From: Candidatus Sulfotelmatobacter sp.
GTDB taxonomy: Bacteria; Acidobacteriota; Terriglobia; Terriglobales; Acidobacteriaceae
NCBI GenBank assembly: GCA_030041415.1
Contig: JASHNX010000249.1
Location: 1 to 35,202 of the forward strand
Direction of reading: 5' to 3'
Length of the DNA: 35,202 nt
Shown here: one piece after another, positions 8,532 to 17,520 of the stretch
How positions within the stretch are numbered: the stretch's first letter is position 1
How the letters are laid out: the number at the start of each line of letters is the position of its first letter
The notes under the pieces: generated by a model
What the model saw: only the letters and a program-made list of their open reading frames with translations
What the model was told of the DNA's origin: nothing
The model's database searches: none
Made by a program: the position numbers and the translations under genes

Positions 8532-9926
8532 CTAATAGGCGTTCTTGCTGGTGAACATTTTCACCACCGTCATGGTGATGATCTGCAGATCGAAGGTCAG
8601 ACTCCAGTTCCGCAGGTAATAAAGGTCATATTCGACGCGTTTGGCGATTGAGGTGTCGCCGCGCCAGCCATTCACCTGGGCCCAGCCGGTAATGCCGGCT
8701 TTGAACATGTGCCGCGCATTGTATCGGTCGAATTCATCCAGAAATCTTTCGACAAAAAATGGCCGCTCCGGCCTCGGCCCGACAATGCTCATATCCCCCT
8801 TGATCACGTTGAGGAATTGCGGCAGCTCATCGAGATTTGTCCTTCGCAGAATCGTTCCCACCATGGTCCGCCGTGGATCGTTATCACAGGTCCAGCGTGT
8901 ATCTCCTTCTTCCTGGCTGCCTACCCGCATGGTTCGGAATTTGAACATGCGGAAAACCCTGCCGTTTAAGCCTACCCGGTCCTGTGCAAAGAAGATCGGC
9001 CCTCTGCTCGTCAACCTGATTGCCAGTGCGATCGTCAGGGTGAGCGGAAGTGTCAGAAGGATCACCACGACCGAAAAAGCGACGTCAAAAATGCGCTTCT
9101 GGAAAAGATATGGTCCGGTCTCGGCGAGCGTCGGCCTTAGATCCAGCATGTGAATTCCGCCCAGGTCGATGAGGCGGTCGCGCAGTATGACTCCTTCGCC
9201 CAGATCGATTACCACGCGTGTCGGCACACACAGCTTCTCGAGCGTCGGGGCAATTTTCTGGACGTCGCTCAATCGTGCAGCGGGCAGCGCAATTATCACG
9301 TCGTGAATCGAGTGCCCATTGGTGAAGGCCGGTATCTGATCCAGTTCGTAAACCGGACCATCCACGGCCACTTCCTGGTCAGGAAGCCGGACAAACCCAA
9401 CCACCTTGCAAGGCAAAACTTCCCCGTGCAGGAGCGAAGCGCCCACGCGCCGCGCAAAACGGTCCGTGCCAACCACCAAAATCTTTACTTCGTTTCGTCC
9501 GTTCTCCCGCAGGAACTCCAGAATCACTCGCGCTGCAATCCGTGCAATCGTCGCCAACACAAACAGGGTCACAGCGCTGATGCCGATAACGACCCGGGAA
9601 TAGCTCGCTTGCCGATACAAAAAACCTGCCGCCATCACAACTGCGTACGTAAAAGCGAGAGCCTCGATCAGGCGCCTGCTTTTCCCACCAGGCGCATAGA
9701 GTTGCTCGACATTCCACAATCCCGATTCTTCCGCCGCGATCGCCCACACGATCGTCGTCAGCAGCAGTACCCCCCAATAGGAAGGCAAGCCAGCCGGGGG
9801 GTTCCGCGACACGAAAAAGTTGAAGCCGAAACGGATTTTTACCGCGATGAAGTAGGCAAAGGCGGGCAGCAGCAGAGTCAAGACTCGTAAATAGAAGCGT
9901 ACATAACTAAGTCGACTGCGAATCAT
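8532..9926 (-). CDS. Polyprenyl-phosphate glycosylphosphotransferase (WcaJ/WbaP-like)
   Basis: Starts polysaccharide synthesis by moving a sugar-1-phosphate from a UDP-sugar to undecaprenyl phosphate in the inner membrane. 464 residues. N-terminal membrane helices fill roughly 12-110; a Rossmann-like CoA_binding_3 part follows (EVKILVVGTDRFARRV, about 143-158). The catalytic domain (about 270-464) has the re-entrant helix KRIFDVAFSVVVILLTLPLT, RVGLNGRVFRMFKFRTM, and the signature TNLDELPQFLNVIKGDMSIV with the Asp-Glu pair, then GPRPERP and AGITGWAQVNGWRG. The ATG at 9926 follows an AGGAG about 13 bases away. It is 62 bases downstream of a glycosyltransferase on the same strand. The exact sugar is unknown. 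Confidence 0.93.
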   Translation of the reverse strand: MIRSRLSYVRFYLRVLTLLLPAFAYFIAVKIRFGFNFFVSRNPPAGLPSYWGVLLLTTIVWAIAAEESGLWNVEQLYAPGGKSRRLIEALAFTYAVVMAAGFLYRQASYSRVVIGISAVTLFVLATIARIAARVILEFLRENGRNEVKILVVGTDRFARRVGASLLHGEVLPCKVVGFVRLPDQEVAVDGPVYELDQIPAFTNGHSIHDVIIALPAARLSDVQKIAPTLEKLCVPTRVVIDLGEGVILRDRLIDLGGIHMLDLRPTLAETGPYLFQKRIFDVAFSVVVILLTLPLTLTIALAIRLTSRGPIFFAQDRVGLNGRVFRMFKFRTMRVGSQEEGDTRWTCDNDPRRTMVGTILRRTNLDELPQFLNVIKGDMSIVGPRPERPFFVERFLDEFDRYNARHMFKAGITGWAQVNGWRGDTSIAKRVEYDLYYLRNWSLTFDLQIITMTVVKMFTSKNAY

Positions 9927-9988
9927 ACAGAAGCCTAGCTCTCCTGCGGGACAGCAATTAATAATCCTTCGATATGGTTTTGTCTAGT

Positions 9989-10903
9989 TTATTCAAAGGC
10001 ACCGTAAGAACTCAGTCTGCGCTTCAGTGCCAACGGGAGAAAACGCTGATTCAGGCCAAGGACAAAACCGGCGGATTTGGCGAAACTCTGGCCAAGGCCC
10101 GCTCGCTCTTTGTGGCGTTTCGCCCCATTTCTGGCTCTCGCAAACTGTTTGCCCACGAGTGTTCCAAAGTCACGAAACAAAGCGGAACGAGTTCCGGGAG
10201 TGTCCCAAATCTGCAATTCTTTCAAGGTGTACCCGATGTCAAAGTAGCGCTTGAAAAGCTGCTTGGTGCTGTACTCATGGGAATGAAACACCGTCGCGCC
10301 CGGTTCGTAGATAATCTTCCATCCCGCGTCGAGAATCCGTTTTGCAATCGCCAGATCCTCGAACATTTTTAAGTCCTCAGGATAAGGATTTTCTTCCCAA
10401 ACGCTCCGCCGGATCGCACTGTTCACATCGGAAAAATGGTAAAAACGATACCCCAAACCATTCCGGTGAGCCGGGTCTTTCACGAGCCTTTGTGCGCCAT
10501 AAACCTGATCAAACGTATCGTAGCGTTCCAACGTCGAGCCAGGTTTCGGTAGTTGCCGCCCGTAAGCGGCGCCCACGCCCGGGTCACTGAAATTTGCCAG
10601 CATGCTATGCAGCCACCTATCGGAAGCCGGAATCGCGTCTCCCGAAAGGTTGACCACGATCGGCCCTTTTCCCAGGCTCGCAGCCAAATTTCGGGTCCGG
10701 GCATGGTGAAACTCGTGCGCCGGAATTTGCTCGATACGAATTGGGTAACCCCGCGCAATCTGCAAAGTTGCGTCGGTCGAGCCAGAATCTACAAGATTCA
10801 CCTCGAACTCGCCTATGCCCTTCTGTGTAAAGATTGCGTCCAGGCAGGCGCCGATATTGCGCTCTTCATTTTTGGTCAGAATTGAAATTGAACAGTCGAG
10901 CAT
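9989..10903 (-). CDS. Family 2 glycosyltransferase
   Basis: 304 residues, GT-A fold, probably cytoplasmic face of the membrane. Seen: ISILTKNEERNIGACLDAI (7-25), the nucleotide-binding DSGSTDATL (37-45), VVNLSGDAIPASDRWL, which carries the metal/acceptor Asp, and GAAYGRQLPKPG. The pattern resembles rhamnosyl-type GT2 enzymes. It should add a sugar to a lipid-linked glycan. It lies just upstream of the priming transferase on the same strand and likely forms a short operon with it. The ATG at 10903 has no obvious ribosome site. A TATAAT on the minus strand at 11010-11015 might start this transcript, but its -35 is weak. Confidence 0.9.
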   Translation of the reverse strand: MLDCSISILTKNEERNIGACLDAIFTQKGIGEFEVNLVDSGSTDATLQIARGYPIRIEQIPAHEFHHARTRNLAASLGKGPIVVNLSGDAIPASDRWLHSMLANFSDPGVGAAYGRQLPKPGSTLERYDTFDQVYGAQRLVKDPAHRNGLGYRFYHFSDVNSAIRRSVWEENPYPEDLKMFEDLAIAKRILDAGWKIIYEPGATVFHSHEYSTKQLFKRYFDIGYTLKELQIWDTPGTRSALFRDFGTLVGKQFARARNGAKRHKERAGLGQSFAKSAGFVLGLNQRFLPLALKRRLSSYGAFE

Positions 10904-11261
10904 TTGCGCTTTTCCGTGAATCGGAGCCCGTAACTTGCCAACGCTCTCCCTACGCGGTGAGGGATTCCGCAGTCAGGAGCGCAGTGCTGCTATTTTGAAG
11001 TTGCAAATCATTATACGCGATAGCAGTTCGGGCGCCGTTAGCAGGAGCGAATGGACGAAAATGGATCAAGATTGGATGCAAGCCCCGATTCCGGGTTGCC
11101 GATTTTCTGAGTACCAGCCGAAGGTTAGCCCAGCGCTCATTTTTCGTCAAACGGGTGAAGCCAGGATCCAAATTTTGGGTAACGTGACCGCCGGACGTAT
11201 CCGGAGAGACGTTGAGTCAAGAATTACCTTGCCGTCACCGATTCAGCGGAAGCTTACGCGG
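10904..11261. other. Gene-free 358-base gap
   Basis: No convincing gene on either strand. It contains one minus-strand TATAAT (11010-11015), about 107 bases upstream of the glycosyltransferase, with no good -35 partner. No terminator with a U-tract was seen after the molybdopterin gene that ends here. Confidence 0.6.
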
Positions 11262-12020
11262 TCAAATGCCCGCATACCACGCGTATCCGCCTTCCGGAGC
11301 CGCTGACCCCAATCCTTTGCCGAACGACTTCAGATTGTCCGTCAGCGTGAGACGCGTGATGTATTTCACGTTTTTGTAGCCGAGCTGCCGCGGGACCCTC
11401 AGCCGCAGCGGTCCGCCGAATGGCACGGGAAGGTCCACTCCATTCATGCGGTGCGCGATGATCGTCTGAGGGTGCATGGCATCGGCCATGTCGATGCTCT
11501 CCCACCAGTCCTTCTGGATCGAACGATAAATCACGTAGCGGACCTGTGGCAGCGCCCCGACGCGATCCAAAATGTAGGACAGCGGCACGCCGCTCCATTC
11601 CGCGATGTAAGTCCAACCCTCCTCGCAACCGATCATCGTCATCTGCGAGCTGACCGGAAAGCTTCTGATCTCAGCCAGAGAAAACGATGTGGGGCGCGTG
11701 GCCATGCCATCCACGGCGATCCGCCAGTCCACAAAATTCGCGGCCTGCAGACGTTTAAAGTCGTCACCAAGAGGATCGACTTCATTGGCGAAAGGATTTG
11801 CTGAAATCTGGCTGGCCGGGAACTCCCGCGCCTTGGCGCTCCGCCCAAGCAGGCGCTGCGCCGCATACGTCAGCGTTTCTCCCGGCCCGTAAAGTCCCCT
11901 GCTGTCCGGCGGAATGAGCCCGTATCGTTGTGCGATCTTAGCTCCGGCGGCAATACCCGATGCTCCAGCCGCCACCGCAATCCCCGTAGTAATCAGTTTG
12001 CGCCGGGAAATTTCGCTCAT
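11262..12020 (-). CDS. Tat-exported molybdopterin oxidoreductase (sulfite oxidase/MsrP-like)
   Basis: 252 residues. The N-terminus ISRRKLITTGIAVAAGASG is a twin-arginine signal, so the folded cofactor-loaded enzyme is exported. The molybdopterin-binding fold of the sulfite oxidase family follows: WRIAVDGMATRP, then MTMIGCEEGWTYIAEWSGVPL, where Cys132 should bind molybdenum, then FGGPLRLRVPRQLGYKNVKYI. By family it reduces or oxidises a small sulfur or oxygen compound in the periplasm; MsrP repairs oxidised methionine in proteins, but this gene is shorter than MsrP and its own group. The cytochrome b gene directly upstream ends six bases before the ATG at 12020, and GAGGGAG overlaps that stop, so they are translated together. 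Substrate not known. Confidence 0.88.
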   Translation of the reverse strand: MSEISRRKLITTGIAVAAGASGIAAGAKIAQRYGLIPPDSRGLYGPGETLTYAAQRLLGRSAKAREFPASQISANPFANEVDPLGDDFKRLQAANFVDWRIAVDGMATRPTSFSLAEIRSFPVSSQMTMIGCEEGWTYIAEWSGVPLSYILDRVGALPQVRYVIYRSIQKDWWESIDMADAMHPQTIIAHRMNGVDLPVPFGGPLRLRVPRQLGYKNVKYITRLTLTDNLKSFGKGLGSAAPEGGYAWYAGI

Positions 12021-12026
12021 AGCAAT

Positions 12027-12800
12027 TCACTCCCTCGGTGAATCGGCGCGACCCGTGATCATGGCTCGCATCCGCGATCGAAATCCTGCCAGAAAAACCA
12101 TCACGACATGAATCAGAACGAACAGCGCCAGTAACCCCGTGACTATGAAGTGCAGTGAACGCGCCGTCTGTTGTCCTCCCAAAAGCCTTACCGCAAGTGG
12201 AAATGCCGCGTTAAACCCAAGCGACATTGCCAGTCCCGTCCAGATCATGAGAGGGAACAGCACGAAAATCACCAGCAGATATGACAGGCGTTGCAGCACG
12301 TTATAAGACCACGCCTCCTCTTTGCCCGGCCGCTCGAAGCGCAAATGACGGACCATGGAGCCGCCAAGCTCTTTTAGCGAAAGAGCGGAGGAATCGGGAA
12401 AAACATTGCGGCGAAAATGTCCCTCGAAGATCCCCCACAGTACATAGAGCAGCCCGGTCGCGAACGCCAGCCACGCCGCCTGGAAATGAAGATAGCGGCT
12501 CCAGCCATTCTGGTCGGGCAGCACGTAGCCGTAGCCGGTTGGAACAGTGTCGCGGGAGGATGGAAGGTGCAGATTGAGCCACGGCCGCTCGTTCACGTTG
12601 CCGGTCTCGCCCCAATAAAACCGCGGATGCGAGAGCACAATTTCGCCTCCGCTTACCAGCAGCGCGAAAAACGCAACGGTAGTCAGCCAATGCGTCAGGC
12701 GAACCAGCCCAGAGTGCCGCTTCTGTTCAGCGGCAACATGCACGAGGGAATTGGAAGCGTCGCCCGCCTTTCGATCCGCCAGCGGCAAACTTGCATTCAT
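12027..12800 (-). CDS. Cytochrome b561/HybB-type membrane haem subunit
   Basis: 257 residues with about four membrane helices (near 35-55, 103-125, 173-195, 215-240). Histidines placed to bind two haems: His37 (RLTHWLT), His105 (YLHFQAAW), His217 (SLHFIVTG) and His231 (LIHVVMV). This matches the di-haem cytochrome b of hydrogenases, formate dehydrogenases and molybdopterin enzymes. It probably passes electrons between the quinone pool and the exported molybdopterin protein encoded six bases downstream. It takes the place of the MsrQ (YedZ) partner seen in E. coli, but belongs to a different membrane family. Two ATG codons lie at the 5' end (12800 and 12796, different frames); 12800 is in frame. 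Confidence 0.85.
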   Translation of the reverse strand: MNASLPLADRKAGDASNSLVHVAAEQKRHSGLVRLTHWLTTVAFFALLVSGGEIVLSHPRFYWGETGNVNERPWLNLHLPSSRDTVPTGYGYVLPDQNGWSRYLHFQAAWLAFATGLLYVLWGIFEGHFRRNVFPDSSALSLKELGGSMVRHLRFERPGKEEAWSYNVLQRLSYLLVIFVLFPLMIWTGLAMSLGFNAAFPLAVRLLGGQQTARSLHFIVTGLLALFVLIHVVMVFLAGFRSRMRAMITGRADSPRE

Positions 12801-12897
12801 CGGATGAACCCCGCTCAGATTTTACCTCGGGAAGCGTTAGAGTCGGTCTCTATCTTCCGTTCTATCGTTCTGGAGGAAAACTGGGACCTCCAGAAAG

Positions 12898-13644
12898 CTA
12901 TCCAGCGATTTCATTCAGCACTTCATTCAGCTCGCTGCTCGGCTCGCCCTCTATACGCCGAATCTCGCTCAGCAGCAGTTTCATCGTCCTCTGAAACTGC
13001 CGCTTCAGCTCGGCAGGCTCGATCGACCGTGGAACGCATTCCGCGGCCGCATCCTTCTCCAACCGAGGAAGATCGTCGAGGCCGCGCCCTTGCTTCGCAA
13101 TCACGCCGCATCGCAGGCAAACCAGTTCGAACACCTGATTGCGCATGCCGCTCAGCATGTATTCCGCCTGCAAGACGCGCCCGCGTTCGAGACTCGATCG
13201 AACGTGCAAAGCATACAGCCATGCCATGCCAATCAGTTCCTGCGGATTCGCGGTTGGTGCAGCCTGCGGCGGCCTGGCCTCTCCAAATATCAACCGGAAT
13301 TCCGGCCCGATCGCGCCGAATTCTTCCGCGCGCCAGAATGCGATATCCACCTGTAATGTATTTTTCAGTAGGAACACGCGGAAGAGCGTCGCACCGCGCA
13401 TTACATCGACATGCGCGACTGCATTGTGACGCTGATAAAGCCGCTCGGTCCATTCGGCGATCACCTGATCGTAAGAGGCTGCCGCCTTCAAACCGAGCGC
13501 CAGGTCGATATCCGACCAGCGATCCAGCCGCGACCCAGCCGCCGATCCCGTGTGTGCCGCGCCACACAGGTTGGCATCCTTTTGAGCGGCAGAGACAAGT
13601 TCATCCCGCAGCCGCTCGCGTTCCTCAGGAGTAAAGATCGGCAC
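12898..13644 (-). CDS. Pol beta-type nucleotidyltransferase domain protein
   Basis: 248 residues. The active-site pattern GS-x10-DxD is present: HTGSAAGSRLDRWSDIDLAL (Gly33, Ser34, Asp45, Asp47), with the third carboxylate Asp100 in LQVDIAFW. A helical part follows (about 130-245) with a run of helices that could recognise a substrate. By family it moves a nucleotide monophosphate onto an alcohol or protein; aminoglycoside adenylyltransferase-like proteins and minimal nucleotidyltransferases share this fold. There is no HEPN or toxin partner next to it. It ends 97 bases before the cytochrome b start and might share its transcript. The substrate is not recognisable. Confidence 0.8.
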   Translation of the reverse strand: MPIFTPEERERLRDELVSAAQKDANLCGAAHTGSAAGSRLDRWSDIDLALGLKAAASYDQVIAEWTERLYQRHNAVAHVDVMRGATLFRVFLLKNTLQVDIAFWRAEEFGAIGPEFRLIFGEARPPQAAPTANPQELIGMAWLYALHVRSSLERGRVLQAEYMLSGMRNQVFELVCLRCGVIAKQGRGLDDLPRLEKDAAAECVPRSIEPAELKRQFQRTMKLLLSEIRRIEGEPSSELNEVLNEIAG

Positions 13645-13711
13645 GCTGAAGATGGTAACGGATGATGGCTGTCGTTTGCCTGCAACATCACAAATGGGAC
13701 CCGACCGGTGT

Positions 13712-13825
13712 CATTCCGAACGCGCGCGTAGGGTGGGTGAGAAACCTGCTTTTTTCATTGTCATCCCGAGTGAAGAGGAAGGTTCGCTGCGCGAACCTTC
13801 CTCGCAGTCGAGGGACCTTGTGCTT
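13712..13825. repeat. Dispersed intergenic repeat, copy A
   Basis: Begins TGTCATTCCGAACGCGCGCG and contains TTGTCATCCCGAGTGAAG, a perfect 13-base inverted repeat at 13775-13787 and 13791-13803 (GAGGAAGGTTCGC with loop TGC), then CAGTCGAGGGACCTTG. Similar units lie at 18045, 18357, 21587, 21706 and 33790. Lies in the gap between the nucleotidyltransferase and DUF4440-like genes. Confidence 0.75.
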
Positions 13826-13852
13826 GCCCATCGAATATCGCGGGAACTGAAC

Positions 13853-14320
13853 CTACTCACCCGGAATTAGCACGGCAACCGAGGCTACGCATCTCCATGC
13901 CCTGTCAATCTTGACCCACGTGTCGAGAAAGCGCTCGCGCCGCGTCACAGACTTTCCTTTCTCCGCGCTCCGGGTGCGATAAACGCCATAGACCACAGCC
14001 GAGTCGCCATAAATATCCGCCTTGCTCTTTTCCGTCACCGCCTGCGCCGGCGCCTGATACCCAGGAGCCTTCAAACTCGCCAGAAATTGGTGCTTCGTCT
14101 GCATACTGCCGTCGATGTCAATCGAAACAAAAGTCTCCGCTAGCAGCAAATCCAGAGCTTTGGTGTCGTTGGTTTCGAGGGCGCGATTCCACGAGTTGTC
14201 CAGAGCAAGCACATGCGCGCCTTCATCCGACTGAGAGGATGTCTGCCCTGCTGCGCGGGCGCTGAAAAATAGAGCAGCGCAGAAAAAAAGAATAGTGGCG
14301 AGAACCAGAATCGGCTTCAT
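13853..14320 (-). CDS. Secreted DUF4440/SnoaL-like protein
   Basis: 155 residues. The first 24 (MKPILVLATILFFCAALFFSARAA) form a clear signal peptide. The rest is an NTF2-like domain: LDNSWNRALETNDTKALDLLLAETFVSIDIDG, then ADIYGDSAVVYGVYRTR, then RRERFLDTWVKIDRAWRCVAS. DUF4440 members bind small ligands in a cone-shaped pocket and seldom have proven enzyme activity. No operon partner; the upstream gap is 357 bases. The ATG at 14320 was chosen because it begins the signal peptide. Confidence 0.75.
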   Translation of the reverse strand: MKPILVLATILFFCAALFFSARAAGQTSSQSDEGAHVLALDNSWNRALETNDTKALDLLLAETFVSIDIDGSMQTKHQFLASLKAPGYQAPAQAVTEKSKADIYGDSAVVYGVYRTRSAEKGKSVTRRERFLDTWVKIDRAWRCVASVAVLIPGE

Positions 14321-14677
14321 AACGAAAGCCTCGCGAAGGTTTTTTTGTGCTGAACGCGCGGGAAACGAAGCGCCCGCGGTGATTCACGGATTGGAGGAAT
14401 TCTAAAAGAGAGAGATCGGGTTGGGTATTGGCAGGAGTGGGACTTCGAGCGTGGCCGTGGTTCAGAGAGATCGGCGCCATCGGCTTCAACGCAGCGAAAG
14501 CAGCATAGCCCCGGGCCGCCCGCCGCTGCACCTCTCTAAGCATGCGAGCTATGGTCGCGACTCGAAATGGGGAACGTTGAAAGTAACTCGCTGTTACTGG
14601 CGATAAAAACTCTTGACAAGCCCCGTTCGACGACATAGGTTAGTGTTCCTCATCAAGTTAGAGCTCGGTGGTGAGTT
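14321..14677. other. Gene-free 357-base gap
   Basis: Separates two diverging genes. It holds the candidate promoter at 14614-14642. Frames across it show no family features, no ribosome sites and unnatural composition, so none is called as a gene. Confidence 0.6.
14614..14642 (+). promoter_or_regulatory. Sigma-70-type promoter of the 921-residue gene
   Basis: TTGACA at 14614-14619, a 17-base spacer, then TAGGTT at 14637-14642. The -35 is perfect and the -10 matches at three of six positions. It points to the GTG at 14678. Confidence 0.55.
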
Positions 14678-17443
14678 GTGAATGCCTCACGATTGAACGT
14701 TGAGGTTCCACCGCTGGAACCCCGCACGGTTTCCTCCCCTGTCATAGCTTTGTTCCCTCCAATCTGGATAGGCTTTGTAATTGCTGGCGGGGTATTTTCG
14801 CTCGAGTTAAGCGCAGGAATCCTTTCAGCGATGAATCTCGTTTCTCCCTCTAGAGTGGCGGTCTATGGGGCCACCTATGTCGCGTATTTGTTCGGACTCA
14901 TCTATTGGTACTTTTGGCTTTACCGGATCCACAAAATCCTCGGCGAAGTGTCTCCTGCTTACCCCATAACTCCAAAAAAGGCCGTCGGCTTTCGCCTCAT
15001 TCCTTTTTATAACCTGATCTACTGGAACTTTCGCTGGACCAACCAGATTGCCGACTTCGTCCGCCAGCGTTCCAACTCCATAAGCATGCCGAAGGGTTGG
15101 GTCGGTGTCTGGTTAATTGTTGCTTCCTTATTATCCGTATTTGGGCATGGGCTGAAGTTGATCGCGCTCTTCGCGATCAGCGGTTACCTCACCAGCAAGA
15201 TTAGGAGATCCCTGTCTCTGGGACTTACGACCTTTGCCGCCCCGCCTGCGACCGCCGAACCACTTCACTTTGGCGCTCCTGTAGCCGTGACAACTCCTGC
15301 CTTCGAACATTTTGCGGTCGCCGCGCCAGCCATGGCAATTCGGCCGGCGGCCAGCCCATGGAACTTCGATCTGACTAAGCAGTGGGGCGTTCCCGTGAGC
15401 GCCGGAGTTGGCGCCGCCTTCGGTTTCTTGATGTGTTACGGCATCTGGCTTAACGTGCCGGAATTTAAGACCGACCTCATAACTTTTCTCCTGAATCTGT
15501 TGGTGGTTGCGCTCGTCCTCTACTTTTTTCTTGAGCCTCTCGTCGAAAAATTGCTGGAAGCTTTCGGTGCTGCGACCCACCACGTCAGCCATAAGGTTTG
15601 GCATCGGCTCTTCCGATTCCTTGTCCTTATGATCATTGTTGATGTCGGCCACTCATTCTTGGAGCAGGTGACGGCGCGAAGTAGTGGAAGGTTAGCGCTA
15701 GCCAGATTTGGAATTTTATTTACAGTTTTTTTTGGGGGAACGACACTTCTGTGGATCGTTTCGAGCGCACGGACCAAATTCACCGAGTCGCTGGCGATCA
15801 TCACCGCAGGAACAGTTGTACTCGTAGGGCTCAGCTTCATTGTATTGCCAAGCTCAGATGCTGTGATTGCAAGTGTCGCAGAAAAACAGCGTAAGGAATT
15901 AGGCAACGAATTAGGTAACGGGTTTGAGGCGACCAGGAACATCCTCGACCCCAATGCTGGGAACCTTTCTGAAAAGGTCAAGCAGGCGGCGAATGCCAGT
16001 TGGAAGCTCAGCGAGGTATCTACCACCGACGAGCTCGCCAAAGGCGCGACCCACTCGAAGTCCCCCGCGAAGAAAGAGGGTGGACTCGGAGTACTTTGCG
16101 CTGTGTCAGTGGTGCTGGCCGGATTCATCGCGATGCGTAAGACATTTAAGCCCTTAATCGTCGCCGGCAGCGTATTTGCGACCGCTGTACTCGTTGGAGC
16201 GATTTTTGGCTGGGTTTCATCCCCGGAACAGAAGTTTCACGTCGTCACCGGTCTATGGGCTGCCTATTGGTGGTGCATGGGGATGCTGGTGCTCCACGAC
16301 GAGGAGGGTTTAAGCAGAATAGCCCTTGCGCTGCCGAAGCCGCCGTCCGAGGGCGGCGGGAGTGAGGGCTCGGAGTTCCCGCGATCGGTATGGGTGGTTT
16401 CGGGCCTGGTCCTGATCGGCTTGATCGGTGCCGCGTTACTCTTCCGTCCACAAGGAGATGAAATCGGCGCGCGTGTCCTAAGGCTGCAGGCCGATGGAAA
16501 ACGCGCCTACGGCGCGCCCAATCCGCGACTACACTATTCCTCCCCCGATTTAACAGACGACGAATTGAAATCGAAGCTTGACGGCACGCCTATAGCTTAT
16601 ATAGGCGCCTCGGTAGAAAGTCCCGTCAGCACCTATCCAATTTTCCTCACACTCGGCAATTCAAAGGTGAAGGTAAAAGATAATAGGTACCATCTTCGCT
16701 TGCTCCAGGGCTTCCTCACCATCTATCCGGCGCAATCGAGAGTCTCCCTGTCCTCGAACTCGTCGGACGCCGCAGTGAATTCTCCCGTCACCTTGACTGC
16801 GTCCGTCGCCTCAACCGAGGGCTCCGGTACACCCGGCGGCAACGTTACTTTTTATTCCGACGCCGCGGAACTTGCGACCCAGGCTCTTGCCAACGGGACC
16901 GCGGACCTCGTCGTCAATAAACTCCCATCCGGTACTCACATCATCACCGCCAAATACTCCGGCGACACAAATTTCACGAGTTCGGACTCCCAGCCACTGA
17001 CTCAATCCGTTCACGAGGCTGAGCCTCGCCGCGTCGACGTCAACCATATTGTCATTCCGAAGGGAACCCTGATCGACATCCAGACCAGGACTACGATCGA
17101 CTCCAATAGCAGCAAAGAGAAGGTGGCGCTGATGGCATCGCTGCTTGGCTCTCCGAATCGCTTCCTCAAGACGCAAGTAGGGGCCGTTGCCATCCTCAGT
17201 TTGGGGAATATCGACCGCGAGGGATACAACGGCGCCCGCCCCTCCGTATCCATCTACTTGCAGCAGCTTTGGCTCGCCGGCCAGAACCATGAGATCGATG
17301 CGACGCTTCTTATGCAAGGCGCGCCTCAGGGCCGCGCCGGCCACGTTTTTATTCCCGCAGGAACGCGACTTACTTTCCAACTGGAGTCCCCGCTCAAAGT
17401 CGATCTTTCCCCGGCATCTTCGCCCCGCAAAACCGGTCACTGA
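14678..17443 (+). CDS. Polytopic membrane protein fused to MBG, Ig-like and beta-rich C-terminal domains
   Basis: Function unknown; 921 residues. GTG at 14678, 36 bases after a promoter-like site. Parts in order: about ten membrane helices between 20 and 590 (for example 20-48, 58-82, 141-169, 240-258, 266-285, 343-363, 372-392, 468-486, 493-512, 570-590); an amphipathic segment FRLIPFYNLIYWNFRW (105-120) recalling DUF4328 proteins; an MBG-like beta-grasp domain at about 605-685 (RAYGAPNPRLHYSS ... SPVSTYPIFL); an Ig-like repeat at about 690-777 (SPVTLTASVAS ... GGNVTFYSDA ... HIITAKYSGDTNF); and a C-terminal beta-rich part (790-910) with IPKGTLIDIQTRT and VFIPAGTRLTFQLESPL, like the barrel end of VirB10/TrbI-type proteins. 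The last three parts are probably outside the membrane. Sensing or cell-surface attachment is a guess. Confidence 0.75.
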   Translation: MNASRLNVEVPPLEPRTVSSPVIALFPPIWIGFVIAGGVFSLELSAGILSAMNLVSPSRVAVYGATYVAYLFGLIYWYFWLYRIHKILGEVSPAYPITPKKAVGFRLIPFYNLIYWNFRWTNQIADFVRQRSNSISMPKGWVGVWLIVASLLSVFGHGLKLIALFAISGYLTSKIRRSLSLGLTTFAAPPATAEPLHFGAPVAVTTPAFEHFAVAAPAMAIRPAASPWNFDLTKQWGVPVSAGVGAAFGFLMCYGIWLNVPEFKTDLITFLLNLLVVALVLYFFLEPLVEKLLEAFGAATHHVSHKVWHRLFRFLVLMIIVDVGHSFLEQVTARSSGRLALARFGILFTVFFGGTTLLWIVSSARTKFTESLAIITAGTVVLVGLSFIVLPSSDAVIASVAEKQRKELGNELGNGFEATRNILDPNAGNLSEKVKQAANASWKLSEVSTTDELAKGATHSKSPAKKEGGLGVLCAVSVVLAGFIAMRKTFKPLIVAGSVFATAVLVGAIFGWVSSPEQKFHVVTGLWAAYWWCMGMLVLHDEEGLSRIALALPKPPSEGGGSEGSEFPRSVWVVSGLVLIGLIGAALLFRPQGDEIGARVLRLQADGKRAYGAPNPRLHYSSPDLTDDELKSKLDGTPIAYIGASVESPVSTYPIFLTLGNSKVKVKDNRYHLRLLQGFLTIYPAQSRVSLSSNSSDAAVNSPVTLTASVASTEGSGTPGGNVTFYSDAAELATQALANGTADLVVNKLPSGTHIITAKYSGDTNFTSSDSQPLTQSVHEAEPRRVDVNHIVIPKGTLIDIQTRTTIDSNSSKEKVALMASLLGSPNRFLKTQVGAVAILSLGNIDREGYNGARPSVSIYLQQLWLAGQNHEIDATLLMQGAPQGRAGHVFIPAGTRLTFQLESPLKVDLSPASSPRKTGH

Positions 17444-17483
17444 CGGGAAAATTTCTGTCGCGAAAGGTCGAACCCATGGCGCC

Positions 17484-17513
17484 GCATGATCGTTCGCTTC
17501 CGAACAATCATGC
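17484..17513. terminator. Hairpin between convergent genes
   Basis: GCATGAT pairs with ATCATGC and GTTCG with CGAAC, with one C/A mismatch between them and a CTTC loop. It lies between the stops of two converging genes (17443 and 17521). No U-tract follows on either side, so an intrinsic terminator is only probable. Confidence 0.5.
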
Positions 17514-17520
17514 CAACTGC

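Noticed and set aside
12417..13634. 405-codon open frame on the plus strand
   Set aside because: Lies opposite the cytochrome b and nucleotidyltransferase genes, both of which have strong motifs.
14223..14636. 137-codon frame on the minus strand and a 61-codon frame on the plus strand
   Set aside because: No ribosome site, no family features and unnatural composition; the first overlaps the DUF4440-like gene.
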